A stretch of DNA of 64,000 nt, taken from positions 434,001 through 498,000 of the forward strand of contig NZ_LR215050.1 of assembly GCF_900660755.1 (NCBI RefSeq), in the 5' to 3' direction. Source of the DNA: Acholeplasma hippikon. Its GTDB lineage: Bacteria > Bacillota_I > Bacilli_A > Acholeplasmatales > Acholeplasmataceae. A program made the position numbers and the translations under genes. The notes under the pieces were generated by a model, which saw only the letters and a program-made list of their open reading frames with translations, was not told the origin of the DNA and made no database searches. This document shows positions 60,497 to 64,000 of this stretch, piece by piece; position 1 is the first letter of the stretch; the number at the start of each line of letters is the position of its first letter.

Positions 60497-61751
60497 ATGA
60501 CAAAAATACTACTAGAACAAATAACTAACATAGAAGATATCGCATTATTTAGTAAAGCATATCAGGAAGGACTGATTCAAATTAATATAACAAAAGTAGC
60601 CAAACACTTAAAAAGATAGAAAGACAGTAAAAAAATATCTATTAGGTCAAATACCTAAAAAGACAAGACAAAGAGAAAAGTATTTAGATCAACATAGAGA
60701 CTACATCGTTTAGGTTTTAAGTGATAAATACCAGAGCTTTGATTACATCGAACACCTGTTTAAGTACTTAAAAAGAGAACGTGGCATCACGTGTTCAAGA
60801 TCAAGTTTAAGTAGGTATATCAGACGAGATGATGCGTTAAATGGTTTATCTGATAGGCATCAAAAAAATACATTCACGATGTGTTTTGAAACAAAGCCAG
60901 GTGAACAAGCCCAATTTGACATGAAAGAAAAGGTGCAAACCATCTTCGAAACAGGTGAAGTGGTTAAAACATATATACCAACATTAACACTATCATGGTC
61001 TAGAGCCAATTTTAGGAAATTAACACTTGATACAAAGGTTGAAACACTTCTGTCATTTTTAGCAGAAAGCTTTGAAGAGATGGGTGGTGTGCCAAAGACT
61101 TTAGTGATTGATAACTTAAAACAGTTCGTAGAAAAACCTAGAACGAGTAATAGTGAGGCTCTATTAACTGCTAAGTTTATAGAGTTCTGTAAAGACTATG
61201 ATATCAAACCACTGCCATCGATGCCATATCGCCCACAAACCAAAGGTAAGACAGAGACTCAAAACAAAGTTGTAGATCAATTAAAGAACTATAACGGAAA
61301 GTATAAGGATTTAATGCATGTGCATGAGATACTAGCAATCATTAACAAAGAAGATAATGAATCTATTTCACAAGCAACCAAGTTTCCAAGAGTATTTTTA
61401 TTAGAAAAAGAAAAAGGTGACTTAAATCCACTTCCCAGAAAAGAAATTAGACAAAAGTATCACCTCAAGTTAAATGAAGTTAAAGTATCCAATGAATCTT
61501 TAATCAGCTACAAACAAAATAAATATTCTGTTCCCAAGAAATTTATTGGTTCAAAGGTAGGATTAAGTGTCAAAGGTCATGAACTTCATATCTATTATAA
61601 CAATAAAATAATCACAATTCACCAGATATCTAATAATTTATTAAATATTAAAAATGAACATGATTTAATGTATGAAAATTATCATAAGAAATTAGAAGAT
61701 AAACCAAATGAAACAATAATGAACGAAATGAGGCATATTAACTATGATTAA
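60497..61751 (+). pseudogene. istA: IS21 transposase IstA, frameshift and stop
   Basis: From ATG 60497 (MTKILLEQITNIEDIALFSK, GAGAGG just upstream) the frame reaches KVAKHLKR and then TAG 60617-60619. Reading in the frame shifted by two bases restores DRKTVKKYLLGQIPKKTRQR, then hits a second stop TAG at 60711-60713, beyond which KYQSFDYIEHLF continues. From about 60879 the catalytic part is intact (QFDMKEKV; LVIDNLKQFV; PYRPQTKGKTETQNKVV, the DDE core). Two lesions (2-base deletion and nonsense) make the full protein impossible. Confidence 0.82.
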
Positions 61752-62496
61752 TGATGTATTAGATCAATTAACTTATTTGAAACTAAAGAGTGCATATAAT
61801 TATTTAAAAGAACTACATATTAATGATCAAATCACACCCCAAGAATTAAAAGGACTTTATAAAGTTCTAAATAAGGAAGTCATCGCCAAAGATGAGAATA
61901 ATAGACTCTATAATGTTAAAGTTGCAGGATTCCCCTTTTTAAGAAAACTAAGTGATTATGATTTTAGTTTTCAACCAACAGTTAACGAAGATAAGATATG
62001 CAGTATCGCATCTTCTAACTTCTATGATGAGGCAATGAATATCGTATTTATAGGTAACCCTGGTGTTGGTAAGACACATCTAGCAATAGCTATAGGTTAT
62101 GAGGTAGCCATTAAAAGAAATAGTGTATATTTTATAAAGTTTAACAAACTGATTAACATATTAAAAAACGCCTATCAAGAAGGCAGTTTCGAAAGAAAAA
62201 TCAAACACTTTTTCAAATATAAATTACTGATTATTGATGAAGTAGGATTTAATGAGATATCACCACTAGAATCTAAACTTTTCTTTCAATTAATCGATTT
62301 AAGATATTCTAAGCGCTCAACTGTGTTTACTAGTAATATGACATTTGAAAAATGGCCCAATATATTAGGTAATGATGAAATGATTACTAAAGCAATTTTA
62401 GATAGAATTCTTCATCACTCTTATCTGTTTAATATCACTGGTAACTCTTATCGTATTAAAGATAAACTTAAATACAATAAAACTGAGGAATCTTAA
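61744..62496 (+). CDS. istB: IS21 helper ATPase IstB
   Basis: A 250-residue AAA+ ATPase of the DnaC-like branch. Walker A GNPGVGKTHLA lies at about residues 102-112, Walker B LLIIDEVGF at about 161-169, and sensor residues follow in RSTVFTSNM. It assists IstA and target choice. It overlaps the end of istA by 8 bases. It appears intact, but with istA broken this copy cannot move by itself. Confidence 0.9.
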   Translation: MINDVLDQLTYLKLKSAYNYLKELHINDQITPQELKGLYKVLNKEVIAKDENNRLYNVKVAGFPFLRKLSDYDFSFQPTVNEDKICSIASSNFYDEAMNIVFIGNPGVGKTHLAIAIGYEVAIKRNSVYFIKFNKLINILKNAYQEGSFERKIKHFFKYKLLIIDEVGFNEISPLESKLFFQLIDLRYSKRSTVFTSNMTFEKWPNILGNDEMITKAILDRILHHSYLFNITGNSYRIKDKLKYNKTEES

Positions 62497-62527
62497 CTGC
62501 ACACAATTGTACATTCTTAACTTGACA

Positions 62528-62786
62528 TTTATAGAATAGGGTGGACTTATTAGTCCTATTATAAAAGGCTGAAATTTTTGGCGGCTGCAATATCTATAAG
62601 CCCTTTCCACCAGTTTTAGAAAAAAGCAAAATTAAGCCCTATTATAATGGAAAAGCGGTAGCATTTATGGCCACCGCAATGTTTCTATTATAGTAGTAAA
62701 AATAAACTTAATATTAATCAACTTGATAATAACCAAATATGTAAAAACCAAGTTCACAATACCTAAAATTTTTCCACTACAATGAT
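62528..62786. other. Intergenic region with repeated hairpin motifs
   Basis: About 260 bases without a gene. CCTATTATAA occurs at 62555 and 62638, each followed by a GC-rich stretch (GGCGGCTGCA and GCGGTAGCAT). The second forms a 7-bp hairpin with one mismatch at 62655-62677. A third, looser copy of the motif (CCTACTACTATAAATGG) is at 60375 on the other side of the IS21 element. The helicase gene end is just beyond. Confidence 0.55.
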
Positions 62787-63809
62787 TTATATTAGATTTG
62801 CTGTTAAATAGACTCTTTTTCTAGTCCTTGTAATTGCAGTGTACATATTCTTAGAATTTAAGGTTTTCCCTAAAATAACAACATCCTCATCAATTGTCAT
62901 GCCTTTGGATTTTTTTATAGTATACTTTGGTCCCTTCCAATTATTAATTATTTCTGAAATATTTGCAGTGGCTGATTGATATAATAAGGTTCTTCTAGAG
63001 TCATCAAAATTGATCACTTGATTAATGTTAATAGTACATACACCACCATCACTTTTTGCTCCATATATATCTATTCTCATATTATCTCTAATCCATTTGC
63101 AATTATCATCGGGACATCTGTAACTTTGATTTTTATAATAATGAGGTTCTAAGTTTTCAAACCATTCTCCTCCACCATTAATGTTTTGATAGTCATCGCC
63201 AAGCAAATATAGATTAACATTTGATTCTGCCAATAGTTTTGCAAACCTCTCATGATAACCTTTTAAGTCTTGGGATTCATCTATAATTAAAACATTAAAT
63301 CTATCTTCAATAATATCTTTGATTTTGTCTGCATAATTGTCTAATAAATAATTACATAGGTCACTTCTTAGTTGATCTGTCAAAACTATTTTATCTTTCC
63401 CAAATATATACTTTATAAAATTCAAATTAGGCAATCCATTCATTTGATGTAATTCAATATTCTCTAATCCTAATTCAAAAGAAGTCTTATGAGTTTTATT
63501 ATACAAAAATCCATCACTTTTTATTTTGATATTAGAGACACCTTTCAAGTAAGTAGGAATATTTTCACTTGAAACATATTCAATTTTACCTCCATGAGAG
63601 ATTAATGGAATCAAATCAATTAATTTTGGAATAATATACGATACAAACAGCGAATCAATTGTTTTACTCAAAAAACCTTCATTAGATACTTCATCAACAA
63701 CTTTATTATTAAATGCAAGATATATGCAGTTTTTATTAGAAGTTATTAGCCTTTTAGATTCAGTTGTTTTTCCGCCACCCGCAACAAATTTAATTACTGT
63801 TAAACTCAT
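62787..63809 (-). CDS. Small UvrD/Rep-like SF1 helicase
   Basis: A 340-residue ATPase, half the size of UvrD. Walker A FVAGGGKTT at residues 8-16, Walker B VLIIDESQDL at about 171-180, motif III LLGDDYQNI at about 200-208, and motif VI MYTAITRTRKRVYL at the end are present, so it keeps the SF1 motor but has short or missing 1B and 2B domains. Its start overlaps the gene upstream by 20 bases. Stand-alone mini-UvrD proteins coupled to a second gene are a common layout in anti-phage systems such as Gabija, but the partner is cut off by the window edge. Confidence 0.75.
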   Translation of the reverse strand: MSLTVIKFVAGGGKTTESKRLITSNKNCIYLAFNNKVVDEVSNEGFLSKTIDSLFVSYIIPKLIDLIPLISHGGKIEYVSSENIPTYLKGVSNIKIKSDGFLYNKTHKTSFELGLENIELHQMNGLPNLNFIKYIFGKDKIVLTDQLRSDLCNYLLDNYADKIKDIIEDRFNVLIIDESQDLKGYHERFAKLLAESNVNLYLLGDDYQNINGGGEWFENLEPHYYKNQSYRCPDDNCKWIRDNMRIDIYGAKSDGGVCTININQVINFDDSRRTLLYQSATANISEIINNWKGPKYTIKKSKGMTIDEDVVILGKTLNSKNMYTAITRTRKRVYLTANLI

Positions 63810-64000
63810 TTTCTATCTCCTGAATTATATGCCAGTTAGATAAATCAACGTCGGAATCAATTAGTTTTTCAGCAATAACTGTTTTTTTACCATTTTTTGC
63901 AACAAATATCTCATTATGCGATGATTCTTCTAGTAAACAACAAACTTCATTTGGAATTAATCCTTCTCTATATAAGTCAGATTCCAATGTGTTGTATGTA
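63790..64000 (-). CDS. C-terminal part of an upstream gene cut by the window edge
   Basis: The minus-strand frame is open from the window edge and ends at 63790, overlapping the mini-helicase start by 20 bases. About 70 residues are visible (from LESDLYREGLIPNEVCCLLE through LIDSDVDLSNWHIIQEIENE). The frame contains no clear start, so the gene begins beyond 64000. I do not recognise the family. The overlap implies that the two proteins are made together. Confidence 0.6.
   Translation of the reverse strand, partial: TYNTLESDLYREGLIPNEVCCLLEESSHNEIFVAKNGKKTVIAEKLIDSDVDLSNWHIIQEIENEFNSN

Larger units (their letters stand above)
60413..62527 (+). mobile_element. IS21-family insertion sequence with damaged istA
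   Basis: About 2.1 kb with imperfect inverted ends: the left end begins TGTGCAAATAAGAATCCCCA and the right end, read inward, TGTCAAGTTAAGAATGTACA, each followed by ATT. It carries istA (broken) and istB (intact). No clear target duplication is found. Confidence 0.82.

Noticed and set aside
1..64000. tRNA or rRNA genes
   Set aside because: No stretch showed the GGTTCRA/TPsiC-type arm together with acceptor pairing and no GC-rich rRNA-like segment was seen; the GGTTCGATAG at 21730 is a terminator stem.

Overview
The window is AT-rich DNA read with the standard genetic code: Trp is encoded by TGG, TGA is used as a stop, and strong AGGAGG-type ribosome binding sites precede most genes. The gene set (lipoprotein-based sugar importers, a GPH symporter, MgtC, SipW-dependent secretion, no wall-synthesis genes in view) fits a low-GC Bacillota/Mollicutes lineage close to Acholeplasma. 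That placement is inference; there is no rRNA in the window.

Positions 1-53.6 kb are almost entirely on the minus strand. Bases 1-7.2 kb hold housekeeping and transport genes (DUF2200, QueG, two GNAT proteins, a GH20 enzyme, MgtC, a CPA2 antiporter, DUF4865). Bases 7.3-17.1 kb form a mannoside operon: binding lipoprotein, two ABC permeases, two further lipoproteins, a GH130 phosphorylase, a DUF1861 partner, a LacI regulator and a DUF5011 lipoprotein. It is driven by a near-consensus promoter whose -35 box lies inside a cre/LacI-type operator. An apparently intact IS3 element sits directly upstream. Bases 18.5-24.6 kb carry small genes, a PadR/DUF1700/DUF4097 envelope-stress-type operon, two secreted proteins with SipW-type leaders, TfoX and a diguanylate cyclase. 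A 1,240-residue SF1 helicase with a decayed Vsr-like C-terminus follows.

The only plus-strand operon in the left half (28.9-30.5 kb) pairs a PII-like protein with a second CPA2 antiporter. Bases 30.6-42.3 kb form a second sugar region: GPH symporter, GH3, GH13, a PotABC/Fbp-type ABC importer with an unusual ATPase, and beta-phosphoglucomutase. Both transcription units there have cre-like operators matching the mannoside one. Next come an acyltransferase and a REC-PAS-GGDEF*-EAL protein (c-di-GMP hydrolysis). After a decayed zone (kinase fragment, beheaded methyltransferase, ISL3 transposase fragment) lies a four-gene SipW surface locus (47.3-52.5 kb): anchored small protein, SipW peptidase, TasA/CalY-like protein and a 1,064-residue beta-helix-like protein.

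From 52.8 kb to the end the DNA is accessory and scrambled. It holds an orphan ORF behind a terminator, a dead IS3 element, a LemA-TPM operon and a chimera of phage tape-measure and 5'-nucleotidase sequence. It also holds a stub of the same IS3 family, a short prophage remnant (RusA, ArpU/DUF1492, small proteins, three helically phased repeats) and an IS21 element with a broken istA. The window ends in a small UvrD-like helicase overlapping a gene cut by the window edge, possibly the start of a defence island.

Functional reading: two catabolite-controlled sugar importing and degrading modules, a c-di-GMP synthesis/hydrolysis pair beside a SipW-dependent extracellular matrix system, and a right-hand zone shaped by repeated insertion and deletion. 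The most unusual items are the PII-like/antiporter pair, the giant helicase, the SipW locus in a probably wall-less cell, the ABC ATPase with a roughly 125-residue insertion, an unassigned 644-residue surface protein, and the tape-measure/nucleotidase fusion.
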